Below are positions 7,480 through 12,926 of a DNA stretch of 12,926 nucleotides, piece after piece. The stretch's first letter is position 1. Each line of letters starts with the position of its first letter. The DNA comes from Dehalococcoidia bacterium (lineage in GTDB: Bacteria; Chloroflexota; Dehalococcoidia; Dehalococcoidales; Fen-1064). The position numbers were made by a program, and so were the translations under genes. The stretch spans positions 9,828 through 22,753 of the forward strand of contig DUES01000171.1 of NCBI GenBank assembly GCA_011192055.1. Reading direction: 5' to 3'. The notes beneath the pieces were generated by a model. The model did no database searches. It worked only from the letters and a program-made list of their open reading frames with translations, and was not told the DNA's origin.

Positions 7480-8124
7480 ATGAAAACTGTATCGTTGATT
7501 ATTAATGACAAGACAGTAACCGCACCCGAAGGTTCCATCCTTCTCTGGGTCGCTTTGGATAACGGATTTTATATCCCCAACCTCTGTGCCATGCGTGAAA
7601 AACACGACCCGATGGCTGCCTGCCGGTTATGCTTTGTTGAGATAGAGGGAAGAGACAGACCCGTCACAGCATGCACTGAAACAGTCACTGACGGCATGAT
7701 AGTCAATACAATGGGTCAGGAGACCATTAAGCTGGTACGGTACGGCTTTGAGCTTATCATGGCGTCTCACAATCTCGACTGCGCCCATTGCGCCAGCAAC
7801 GGCTCTTGTGAGCTGCAGAAGATTGCACGACACCTCCGGGTGAAACTGAAGTCAGACCACCTCAGGAAACTCGAACATAATCTCCCAATAGACACAAGCC
7901 ACCCGGCACTCATCTACGACGCAAATAAATGCGTCCTATGTGGACGGTGCGTAGTGGCTTGCCGGGAGTATTCTAATAATGACGTACTCGGTTTTGCCCA
8001 CCGGGGCTTTGAGAGGAGGGTTACGACCTTTCAGGATGAACCGATTGGCTCTTCGGGTTGTGACAACTGCACAAGATGCGTCAATGTCTGTCCGACTGGA
8101 GCGCTGGTGAAGAAGGAATCATAA
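7480..8124 (+). CDS. HoxU / NuoG N-terminal-like Fe-S subunit
   Basis: This 214-residue protein has only the electron-wiring half of NuoG. It begins with a [2Fe-2S] ferredoxin domain (Cys36, 48, 51, 65). A His-Cys [4Fe-4S] motif HNLDCAHCASNGSC follows (His97, Cys101, 104, 110), then two ferredoxin motifs (Cys151, 154, 157, 161 and Cys194, 197, 200, 204). This is the HoxU/HndD-N layout, where electrons pass from the flavoprotein to a separate catalytic subunit. It has neither the H-cluster domain of [FeFe]-hydrogenase nor a molybdopterin domain; the protein stops after the last cluster. It starts 4 nt after the nuoF-like stop and is followed by a terminator, so it is the last gene of this operon. 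The catalytic partner must be encoded elsewhere, or the module works with another enzyme. Confidence 0.93.
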   Translation: MKTVSLIINDKTVTAPEGSILLWVALDNGFYIPNLCAMREKHDPMAACRLCFVEIEGRDRPVTACTETVTDGMIVNTMGQETIKLVRYGFELIMASHNLDCAHCASNGSCELQKIARHLRVKLKSDHLRKLEHNLPIDTSHPALIYDANKCVLCGRCVVACREYSNNDVLGFAHRGFERRVTTFQDEPIGSSGCDNCTRCVNVCPTGALVKKES

Positions 8125-8183
8125 CCGGACAGACTTAGCAGTCCCGGTCTGAAAAGCAGCTCTATTCGCCATACAATCAATAA

Positions 8184-8226
8184 GGAAGCGGGTACCTTCT
8201 ATAATCAAGTTACCCGCTTCTTTTTA
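8184..8226 (+). terminator. Rho-independent terminator after the nuoEF-hoxU-like genes
   Basis: A perfect 10-bp stem: GAAGCGGGTA (8185-8194) pairs with TACCCGCTTC (8211-8220) across a 16-nt loop. A run of five T at 8221-8225 follows directly. It lies 60 nt after the last operon gene. On the other strand it sits downstream of the DUF5679 gene and may also help end that transcript, though the T-run there is poor. Confidence 0.88.
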
Positions 8227-8253
8227 TTCATACTGAAAGTCTCAGCAGTATCT

Positions 8254-8394
8254 CTAGCTCTTCCCAATTCGGAACATCTTTGTTCCACAAGTGGGGCATA
8301 CACCTTGAGTTGCCGGTTTGCCGTTTTTCATGGTAATCGGCGTGGCGTCTTTCATTTCGCGCTTTGCACGGCACTTCACACAGTATGCTTCCAT
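8254..8394 (-). CDS. DUF5679-type zinc-ribbon miniprotein (46 residues)
   Basis: The minus strand encodes a compact protein from ATG at 8392-8394 to TAG at 8254-8256. It has two Cys pairs, AYCVKC (Cys5, Cys8) and VCPTCG (Cys33, Cys36), enough for one zinc-ribbon site. The TMKNGKPATQG segment and the ending KMFRIGKS match from memory the DUF5679 family of tiny zinc ribbons; the function is unknown. A very strong ribosome binding site, AAAGGAGG (plus-strand 8403-8410), and a promoter (8426-8455) support it. A longer frame of 75 codons in the same region (8228-8455) lacks these features and is a shadow. The gene converges on the nuo operon across the shared terminator. Confidence 0.88.
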   Translation of the reverse strand: MEAYCVKCRAKREMKDATPITMKNGKPATQGVCPTCGTKMFRIGKS

Positions 8395-8425
8395 TAACCC
8401 AACCTCCTTTCTGTATTAGGCTTGC

Positions 8426-8455
8426 ATGATAAACTATTTTTACCCGTGATGTCAA
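8426..8455 (-). promoter_or_regulatory. Promoter of the DUF5679 gene
   Basis: Read on the minus strand, TTGACA (8455-8450) and TATCAT (8431-8426) are separated by 18 nt. The start of transcription would be near 8419, giving a leader of about 25 nt that contains the AAAGGAGG ribosome binding site. Confidence 0.6.
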
Positions 8456-8475
8456 TACCTTGAGAGTGTTTTTCT

Positions 8476-8498
8476 GCGTAAAATACCGGTGTTTACGC
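8476..8498. repeat. Perfect 7-bp inverted repeat in the intergenic region
   Basis: GCGTAAA (8476-8482) and TTTACGC (8492-8498) flank a 9-nt centre containing ACCGGT. No T-run follows on either strand, so it is a poor terminator. It lies about 60-80 nt upstream of the predicted DUF5679 transcription start and could be a protein-binding site. The rest of 8456-8634 shows nothing else convincing. Confidence 0.35.
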
Positions 8499-8634
8499 CT
8501 GTATTATATGTAATTTATGCCCGGATACTTATGGATGAGTACAATAGTACCTGTCCGGAGTATAAAAAGGGACTGATTATAAACGCTAAGGTACACCAGA
8601 ATACGTAACAATAGAGAGTGACTGATTGGATAAG

Positions 8635-9243
8635 TTACTTTCCTGTCAGACTTAAATCTACTGCCCGATAGTACATCTCAACAGGTACCGCCCCACCGAG
8701 TGGATACCTGCCACCGATTATGGCCAGGGGAATACCCCGTCCCTCGAACTCGGTTCGTGCTTCTTCGTACTCGGCAAGGATTTCGGTTTCCTGTGACCCG
8801 CCTGCAAAGTCAGCCCGGAACCGCTCGATATCAAGCCCGGTGTCCGTCGCCAGGCCTGTCAGGATTTCCGTATCACTGATATCCCGGCAGTCCCGGAAAA
8901 ATGCCCTGAAAACAGCTTCGTGGTACCGCTCGAATTCTTCGCTGCCCTGTTTCAAAGCACATTTGGCCGCTACCTGGGCCGGTAAGCTCGACGAAGGATA
9001 AGGCTGGCTCTCACCCCAGGGACGGAAGATGTTCTCCTCAGTATTGGCACGCTCACGAGCCTCTGCGCTATGCGAAGAAATCAGCCTGCCGGGCACGTAA
9101 TCCAGCAACAGTGGGAAACTCTTCCACGCAATGCTGATATCATCCCCGTACCGCTGTTTTACCCTTTGCAGCCGAACTGCCGCAACGTAGCACCATGGTC
9201 AGATATAGTCGGAATAGACAATTATATCAACTGTATCCTTCAT
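8635..9243 (-). CDS. Probable selenoprotein: DsbA/FrnE-family thiol oxidoreductase with a U-P-W-C active site
   Basis: From ATG at 9243-9241 this is 202 residues if TGA at 9201-9199 (codon 15) is read as selenocysteine. The opening VDIIVYSDYI-U-PWCYVA is the FrnE/DsbA opening strand with its CxxC motif, with the first Cys replaced by the TGA-encoded residue; the resolving Cys is Cys18. After the TGA the frame is open to the TAA at 8635 and carries family features: a helical insert (VFRAFFRDCRDISDTEILTGLA) and the cis-proline segment GIPLAIIGG (Pro172) opposite the active site. The length fits the family. AGGAG precedes the ATG by about 9 nt. Ordinary annotation would start at TTG 9108 and drop the first 45 residues with the active site. 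The protein is a predicted cytoplasmic redox enzyme with unknown substrate. A nonsense mutation is the alternative. Confidence 0.82.
9160..9189 (-). promoter_or_regulatory. Bacterial SECIS-like hairpin downstream of the in-frame TGA
   Basis: On the minus strand, TTGCGGC (9185-9179) pairs with GCTGCAA (9172-9166), 7 bp with one G-U, around the six-base loop AGUUCG. Outer bases TAC/GTA (9189-9187 and 9162-9160) extend the stem across a small internal loop. The apical loop starts 20 nt after the TGA and has G at its second position. This agrees with the known bacterial SECIS pattern: loop 16-37 nt from UGA and a G among the first two loop bases. Confidence 0.65.
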
Positions 9244-9304
9244 CACCCTGTCTCCTGGTAAAGGGAGTTATAAGCCATTCCTGATTACGGCCGTCCGGTA
9301 GAAC

Positions 9305-10297
9305 TTAGTTCAGTTCCCTGTTCAGGTTTCCCATGAAAGGGTTTCGCCTGGTTTTACCCTCTCCCCGCCAGTAGGCTAATGCCTGGTCAATTGCGGCAAG
9401 TACCTTGTCCTTCTCCTCGGGTAGTTTGCCATCAACTTCACCGAGGTAGAAGTTCCATGCAAAGTCACTGGTTACCAGTTCAGATGTTACGTCAAGGGCT
9501 TCCACAAACACCCGTATCTCGTTAAGGACACCCTCCACGGATTGTACGTGGTATTCCTCCCGGCTGGCTTTATCGTATATCGGTGTCCCCGGAGCAGGAT
9601 GGAAGGTACGCAACCTTATGAAACGGGGGTTGATGTCGTTCAGTACCCGGGCTGAGTTATATGCATGCTGCTCCCAGCGTTCGATACCGCCCAGCCCCGG
9701 CATCATATACTCCGAGACCTCAAATCCGGCTTCGACTGCTTTCTTGCCTGCCTCTACCTGTTCAGCAGCCGTAACCCCTTTCTGGATATAGGACAGGAGT
9801 TCGTCATCACCGGTCTCCATTCCCATGTGAAGTCGGGACAGCCCGGCGCCCCGTAATCGTTTTAATTCTTCCGGTGTTTTCCGGTAAACGGTTTTCGACC
9901 TTGCATAGGTGCATACCCTCTCGATAGTAGAGAACGTCCGGCAAAGGAACTCCAGCGTTTCGGCAAGCTGCTCGGTCTTTATTATCATGCTGTCAGAGTC
10001 CTGGATAAAGGCATTTCGGATACCATTTTCATCCAGCCAGATAATACCGTTGAGCCGGGCTATCTGACTGACAGTGAAGTCGCCGCGTTCCGCCCACTGG
10101 TAAATATCTTCTACCAGCCGTCGTGCAGTAAGAATGTCCTCTTTTACTTCCTCGACAGGTCTTATCCGGAACTTCTTTCCCCTGAAAGCCGAACAGAACT
10201 CGCACCGGTTCCAGGGACAGTTTTCCGTGACCCTTACCAGCATGGAAAACGCCTCTGAAGGGGGTCTGATTGGACCGACCGGATACGGCATACTCAT
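9305..10297 (-). CDS. Radical SAM protein with a CX4CX2C cluster motif
   Basis: This 330-residue protein opens with IRPPSEAFSMLVRVTENCPWNRCEFC. Cys27, Cys32 and Cys35 form a CX4CX2C motif in place of the usual CX3CX2C; some families opening RPPSEA...QVTxGCSHNxCTFC share it. FRIRPVEEVKEDI follows, then a SAM-binding glycine-rich segment HMGMETGDDELL (157-168) and an elongator/HemN-like PGLGG region near 200. There is no extra C-terminal Fe-S motif, so only the SAM-cleaving cluster is evident. The substrate is unknown. ATG 10297 is used; ATG 10291 is a close alternative. The selenoprotein gene follows 61 nt downstream on the same strand, so the two are probably co-transcribed. Confidence 0.9.
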   Translation of the reverse strand: MSMPYPVGPIRPPSEAFSMLVRVTENCPWNRCEFCSAFRGKKFRIRPVEEVKEDILTARRLVEDIYQWAERGDFTVSQIARLNGIIWLDENGIRNAFIQDSDSMIIKTEQLAETLEFLCRTFSTIERVCTYARSKTVYRKTPEELKRLRGAGLSRLHMGMETGDDELLSYIQKGVTAAEQVEAGKKAVEAGFEVSEYMMPGLGGIERWEQHAYNSARVLNDINPRFIRLRTFHPAPGTPIYDKASREEYHVQSVEGVLNEIRVFVEALDVTSELVTSDFAWNFYLGEVDGKLPEEKDKVLAAIDQALAYWRGEGKTRRNPFMGNLNRELN

Positions 10298-10320
10298 TGG
10301 ATGTTACCTGAAATCATCAT
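10294..10320 (-). other. Possible 8-codon minicistron coupled to the radical SAM gene
   Basis: A GGAGG ribosome binding site (minus strand, 10328-10324) lies 3-6 nt before ATG ATG at 10320-10315. That frame encodes MMISGNIQ and stops at TGA 10296-10294, overlapping the radical SAM start ATG (10297) as ATGA. It may be a translational-coupling leader. Alternatively it shows that an indel has shifted the true start of the radical SAM gene. Confidence 0.35.
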
Positions 10321-10340
10321 ATTCCTCCGGTTATGTATCC

Positions 10341-10369
10341 ATAATACATCATGGCATAATCCCGGGCAA
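10341..10369 (-). promoter_or_regulatory. Promoter of the radical SAM - selenoprotein genes
   Basis: On the minus strand TTGCCC (10369-10364) and TATTAT (10346-10341) are separated by 17 nt, putting the transcription start near 10334, just before the GGAGG ribosome binding site. An inverted repeat, ATGTAT (10333-10338) and ATACAT (10344-10349), covers the -10 and the start site and could be an operator. Confidence 0.5.
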
Positions 10370-10434
10370 CGGCAGACTATTTATAACAGTATCTCGCTCA
10401 TATTTTCTCCGCCGGTATGATAAGGTGCCTGCCA

Positions 10435-10560
10435 TTACCAAAAGCAGGTGACTCGGTGATGAGCTTCAACCGGATGGTGCAGAATCCTCACTCTGCGAGC
10501 AGCCGGAGAATCTTTGGCGATGGCATTGTAACCTTCTCTTACTATCGCCTTGTATTCCAT
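10435..10560 (-). CDS. Doubtful small ORF (41 residues), possible methyltransferase-start remnant
   Basis: ATG 10560 with AGGA about 6 nt upstream opens a frame MEYKAIVREGYNAIAKDS... ending at TAA 10437-10435, downstream of a good promoter at 10594-10622. The phrase IVREGYNAIA looks like the beginning of some SAM methyltransferases (VREGYDxIA), but no SAM-binding motif follows in any nearby frame. It may be a decayed gene remnant, a real small protein or chance. I see no other gene in 10298-10760. Confidence 0.3.
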   Translation of the reverse strand: MEYKAIVREGYNAIAKDSPAARRVRILHHPVEAHHRVTCFW

Positions 10561-10593
10561 TCCTGTCCTGACCACGGTTATAGTCTTGGTGTG

Positions 10594-10622
10594 ATTATCA
10601 TACCGTGTGAACGGATTGTCAA
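10594..10622 (-). promoter_or_regulatory. Minus-strand promoter, divergent to the yceD-rpmF operon
   Basis: TTGACA (10622-10617) and GATAAT (10599-10594) on the minus strand with a 17-nt spacer. Its -35 lies 10 bp from the -35 of the plus-strand promoter, so GTCAA and TTGAC form an inverted repeat across both. It drives the 41-codon ORF and perhaps the radical SAM genes beyond. Confidence 0.5.
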
Positions 10623-10632
10623 ATCAGTATGG

Positions 10633-10662
10633 TTGACGTAACAGAACCCCACAGCCTATAAT
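10633..10662 (+). promoter_or_regulatory. Promoter of the yceD-rpmF-fabK-fabD operon
   Basis: TTGACG (10633-10638) and a perfect TATAAT (10657-10662) with an 18-nt spacer. Transcription would start near 10669, leaving a leader of about 90 nt before the first ATG. Confidence 0.65.
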
Positions 10663-10694
10663 TAATCTGGTCGGGTGACCTTTGCCGTACAATA

Positions 10695-10745
10695 CATGGC
10701 TGTCCCGCGGACGTACCATGAGAAGCATCCCGCGTGTTTTCGGGA
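10695..10745 (+). promoter_or_regulatory. Structured 5' leader: two hairpins before the yceD ribosome binding site
   Basis: The first hairpin is CATGG (10695-10699) with CCATG (10716-10720), plus inner GTCC/GGAC around a CGC loop. The second is TCCCG (10728-10732) with CGGGA (10741-10745), whose 3' arm runs into the GGAGGAGG ribosome binding site region. It could modulate translation of the operon. The pairing was found by eye only. Confidence 0.35.
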
Positions 10746-10760
10746 GGAGGAGGCAGGCAG

Positions 10761-11297
10761 ATGCAGATAAACGTCTCCCAGCAACTCAGGGAAGCCATCG
10801 GGGCAACAAGAAGCTATGAGGTGGACGAGACTGTTGATATCACCGACCAGAAAAGACACGTTGAAGGAAGAGTTAACCTGGTCCGCACAGACCGCGGAAT
10901 CCTGGTGCGGGGTAATCTGCACACTGATATTGAAGTCACCTGCAGTCGGTGCCTGAATTCATGTCTCTACCCGCTTGCGCTGGCTATTGAGGAGGAGTAT
11001 TTTCCCAGTACCGATGTATTGACCGGAGCACCAATAGCTGTACCGGAGCAGTCCGACTACTTCACAATTAATGAACAACATATTCTTGACCTCGATGAAG
11101 TAATACGGCAGCTGGCACTACTGGCAAGCCCGATGAAACCGCTATGCAAGGGTAATTGTGCCGGTCTGTGTCCTTCATGCGGTCACAACCTTAACCTGGG
11201 ATCCTGTGACTGCCCGAATCAGGAAGTAGACTCGCGATGGGCCAGACTGCAAAAACTGGCCATTGCTTCAGACGATAACAGCACGACAACGATATAG
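10761..11297 (+). CDS. YceD/DUF177 family protein
   Basis: A 178-residue protein of the DUF177 (YceD) family, which is usually encoded next to rpmF and is implicated in 23S rRNA or ribosome biogenesis in bacteria and plastids. It has CSRCLNSC (Cys61, 64) in the middle and the terminal cysteine cluster LCKGNCAGLCPSCGHNLN...CDC (Cys129, 133, 137, 140), both typical. I placed the start at ATG 10761, behind a run of GGAGGAGGAGG with about 8 nt spacing. A GTG at 10734 in frame would add nine residues that look like ribosome binding site sequence. The rpmF gene follows 20 nt later. Confidence 0.9.
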   Translation: MQINVSQQLREAIGATRSYEVDETVDITDQKRHVEGRVNLVRTDRGILVRGNLHTDIEVTCSRCLNSCLYPLALAIEEEYFPSTDVLTGAPIAVPEQSDYFTINEQHILDLDEVIRQLALLASPMKPLCKGNCAGLCPSCGHNLNLGSCDCPNQEVDSRWARLQKLAIASDDNSTTTI

Positions 11298-11317
11298 AGA
11301 TAGAAAGAGAGTTAACT

Positions 11318-11518
11318 ATGGGAGCCCTACCAAAACGTAAAATCACCAAGGCACGAAGGGGAAACAGGCGCAGTCATGACGGACTGTCCGCTGCAGTCCT
11401 GATGGATTGCCCGCAGTGCCACAGTCCGAAACTGCCGCACCACGTCTGCCCGACATGCGGTACGTATGCAGGACGCGATGTCACCGAGATAAAGAGCCCG
11501 AAACCCAAATCCACGTAA
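11318..11518 (+). CDS. rpmF: Ribosomal protein L32 (bL32)
   Basis: Sixty-six residues with the standard bL32 layout: a basic N-terminal stretch PKRKITKARRGNRRSH, the MDCPQCHSPKLPHHVCPTCG segment and a short tail. The two CxxC pairs (CPQC and CPTC) would bind zinc; bacteria also use zinc-free forms, so this is the C+ type. It has the expected neighbours: yceD before it, and fatty acid genes after it. AGAGAG precedes the ATG. Confidence 0.96.
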   Translation: MGALPKRKITKARRGNRRSHDGLSAAVLMDCPQCHSPKLPHHVCPTCGTYAGRDVTEIKSPKPKST

Positions 11519-11531
11519 GGAAGGTTTTGCC

Positions 11532-12482
11532 GTGCTCAGGACCGCTGTCTGTGACCTCTTCGGCATAGAGCACCCCGTTATCCAGGGAGGGATGGCTCAC
11601 CTGGGTACCGCCGAACTTGTCTCCGCGGTTTCAAATGCCGGGGGTCTCGGTATTATCGGTGCCGGTTACTACCGACCTGACTGGGTCAGGCGGCAGATAC
11701 ACCTTACGCGGGAAAGTACCGACAGGCCATTTGGCATAAACCTCCCTCTCACTTCTCCGTACGCCGATGAGGTGATCGCTGTTATTCTCGAAGAATCTGT
11801 GGCTGTCATTACCACCGGTGTCGGCGACCCCTCTGCTTTTGTCTCAACCTTCAGGGAACTCGGTATGAAGGTTATGCCGGTTGTCGCTGCCGTCAGACCG
11901 GCACAGCGACTTGAGAAAACCGGCGTGGATGCCATCGTTGCCGAAGGTATGGAATCCGGTGGTCATATCGGTGAAACAACGACGATAGCCCTTGTGCCGC
12001 AGGTAGTTGACGCAGTAAATATACCCGTAATCGCTGCCGGCGGTATCGCTGACGGACGCGGTCTGGCAGCAGCCCTTGCCCTCGGTGCCCAGGGGGTGCA
12101 GGTGGGAACACGTTTTGCCTGCAGCGAGGAATCTATTGCTCATCCCAACTACAAGCAGAAAGTGCTGGAAGCACACGACCGCTCTACGGTAATTACCGGA
12201 CATACCACCGGCCTGCCACTCCGGAGCCTTAAGAACAGTCTCACCGAGCAGTACCGGGCCCTTGAGGAGTCCGGTGTATCACGTGAGGAACTGGGCATGT
12301 TCGGCGAAGGCAGAATGAACCTCGGCCTGGTTGACGGCAACGTCGAAGATGGTTCATTACTTGCCGGGCAAATCGCCGGAATGATAAAAGAAATCAAACC
12401 TGTAAAGGTTATCATAGAAGAGATGGTGGCTGAAGCTGAAGCAGTGATGAAGCGTATCGCTGACTTGAGGACAGGGGGTTAA
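11532..12482 (+). CDS. fabK: Enoyl-ACP reductase II (FabK), FMN-dependent
   Basis: A 316-residue flavoprotein of the NPD-like (nitronate monooxygenase) superfamily that reduces enoyl-ACP in type II fatty acid synthesis. It has the N-terminal PVIQGGMAHLGTAELVSAVSNAGGLGIIG and the block AEGMESGGHIGETTT (137-151) holding His145, which matches the catalytic His of FabK. It also has the flavin-phosphate segment IPVIAAGGIADGRG (164-177) and GVQVGTRF. GTG start with AAGGAAGG 7 nt upstream; it begins 13 nt after rpmF. Its neighbour fabD supports FabK over nitronate monooxygenase, the other member of the superfamily. If no FabI is found elsewhere, this would be the organism's enoyl reductase. Confidence 0.9.
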   Translation: MLRTAVCDLFGIEHPVIQGGMAHLGTAELVSAVSNAGGLGIIGAGYYRPDWVRRQIHLTRESTDRPFGINLPLTSPYADEVIAVILEESVAVITTGVGDPSAFVSTFRELGMKVMPVVAAVRPAQRLEKTGVDAIVAEGMESGGHIGETTTIALVPQVVDAVNIPVIAAGGIADGRGLAAALALGAQGVQVGTRFACSEESIAHPNYKQKVLEAHDRSTVITGHTTGLPLRSLKNSLTEQYRALEESGVSREELGMFGEGRMNLGLVDGNVEDGSLLAGQIAGMIKEIKPVKVIIEEMVAEAEAVMKRIADLRTGG

Positions 12483-12484
12483 AC

Positions 12485-12926
12485 TTGGACGAGTCGAAAA
12501 AGGCAGCCTATATCTTTCCGGGACAGGGTTCACAAGCGGTCGGTATGGGTCAGGACCTCTATGATACTTATCCCACGGCAAAGAGAATCTTTGAAGAGGC
12601 CGATGACAGACTGGGATTCTCATTATCCGGGCTCTGTTTTGAAGGACCTGAAGACGAGCTCCGCAAGACGGTTAATGCCCAGCCTGCGCTTGTCACGATG
12701 AGCTATGCCTGTCTTAAGGCAGCGCAGGAAACAGGAAAAGGACTGCCATCACCTGCTTACCTGGCCGGTCACAGCCTCGGGGAATATACCGCCCTGGCTG
12801 CGGCCGATGTGCTGGATTTTGCCGATACTGTTTTCCTTGCCCGTGAGCGCGGCCGACTGATGTACGAAGCCGGGCTCCTGCAACCCGGTACCATGGCGGC
12901 AATCATTGGCCTTGACGAGGCAGTGC
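12485..12926 (+). CDS. fabD: Malonyl-CoA:ACP transacylase (FabD), N-terminal part
   Basis: The frame starts at TTG 12485, six nt after a G-rich ribosome binding site and 2 nt after the fabK stop, and stays open past the end of the window; 147 codons are visible of about 310. It transfers malonyl from CoA to acyl carrier protein, supplying FabK's pathway. IFPGQGSQ (10-17) and the nucleophile elbow GHSLGEY with Ser97 are present. So is the RGRLM segment with Arg122, which fits the substrate-carboxylate Arg; its distance from Ser97 matches the family. NAQPAL and MAAIIGL also fit. Confidence 0.95.
   Translation, partial: MDESKKAAYIFPGQGSQAVGMGQDLYDTYPTAKRIFEEADDRLGFSLSGLCFEGPEDELRKTVNAQPALVTMSYACLKAAQETGKGLPSPAYLAGHSLGEYTALAAADVLDFADTVFLARERGRLMYEAGLLQPGTMAAIIGLDEAV

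Noticed and set aside
8228..8455. A 75-codon minus-strand frame over the DUF5679 gene
   Set aside because: It is in another frame, has no ribosome binding site and would start inside the promoter; the 46-residue zinc ribbon fits much better.
8521..8558. CCGGA/TCCGG arms with an inner GTAC pair, a possible terminator for the selenoprotein gene
   Set aside because: The loop is long and no T-run follows on the minus strand, so I could not support it as a terminator.
8571..8627. Direct repeat GACTGATT at 8571-8578 and 8620-8627
   Set aside because: Eight bases in a short AT-rich intergenic region is within chance, with no further copies seen.
10134..10451. A 105-codon plus-strand frame antisense to the radical SAM gene
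   Set aside because: It overlaps strongly supported coding sequence on the other strand and has no family-like content.
10417..10641. A 74-codon plus-strand frame in the intergenic region
   Set aside because: No recognisable motifs or ribosome binding site, and it runs across the minus-strand promoter.

Overview
The window looks like a piece of a chromosome from an anaerobic bacterium of roughly 50-55% GC. It contains no mobile elements, tRNA, rRNA or CRISPR. Three things suggest a strict anaerobe: a three-subunit NADH-oxidising electron-transfer module full of Fe-S clusters, a probable selenoprotein and a small DUF5679-type zinc ribbon. Together with the gene mix they would suit a Dehalococcoidia-like Chloroflexota. 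That placement is inference from gene content and was not tested by any search.

Layout. (1) 1-2382, plus strand: the C-terminal part of a thiolase, then a biotin-dependent acyl-CoA carboxylase carboxyltransferase subunit. (2) 2399-4118: holA (DNA polymerase III delta subunit) and a SAM-dependent methyltransferase, tightly spaced. (3) 4155-8226: an apparent operon starting at a near-consensus sigma-70 promoter. It encodes a Fur-family repressor, a 51-residue coiled-coil protein, a small ferredoxin resembling the Fe-S domain of RLI/ABCE1, and NuoE-, NuoF- and HoxU/NuoG-N-like subunits. It ends in a stem-loop terminator. A 27-bp near-palindrome resembling a classical Fur box lies over the fur start codon, and the nuoE-like gene carries an in-frame TAG early in its reading frame. 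No hydrogenase or formate dehydrogenase catalytic subunit is in the window, so the redox partner is unknown.

(4) 8254-10560, minus strand: a DUF5679 zinc ribbon with its own promoter and strong ribosome binding site; then, further upstream on that strand, a radical SAM protein followed by a DsbA/FrnE-like thiol oxidoreductase. The oxidoreductase reads through an in-frame TGA exactly where the first cysteine of CPWC should be. A SECIS-like hairpin follows at a suitable distance, so it is most likely a selenoprotein with a U-P-W-C active site. Ordinary gene calling starts it at residue 46 and loses the active site. The 463-nt stretch between the radical SAM gene and the next plus-strand operon (10298-10760) holds two divergent promoters, a promoter and minicistron for the radical SAM gene, one doubtful 41-codon ORF, and the hairpin-containing leader of the plus-strand operon.

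(5) 10633-end, plus strand: a yceD(DUF177)-rpmF-fabK-fabD operon linking ribosomal protein L32 to type II fatty acid synthesis, with FabK as enoyl-ACP reductase. fabD runs off the window.

The two points most worth checking are the probable selenoprotein beside a radical SAM enzyme and the amber-interrupted nuoE-like gene.
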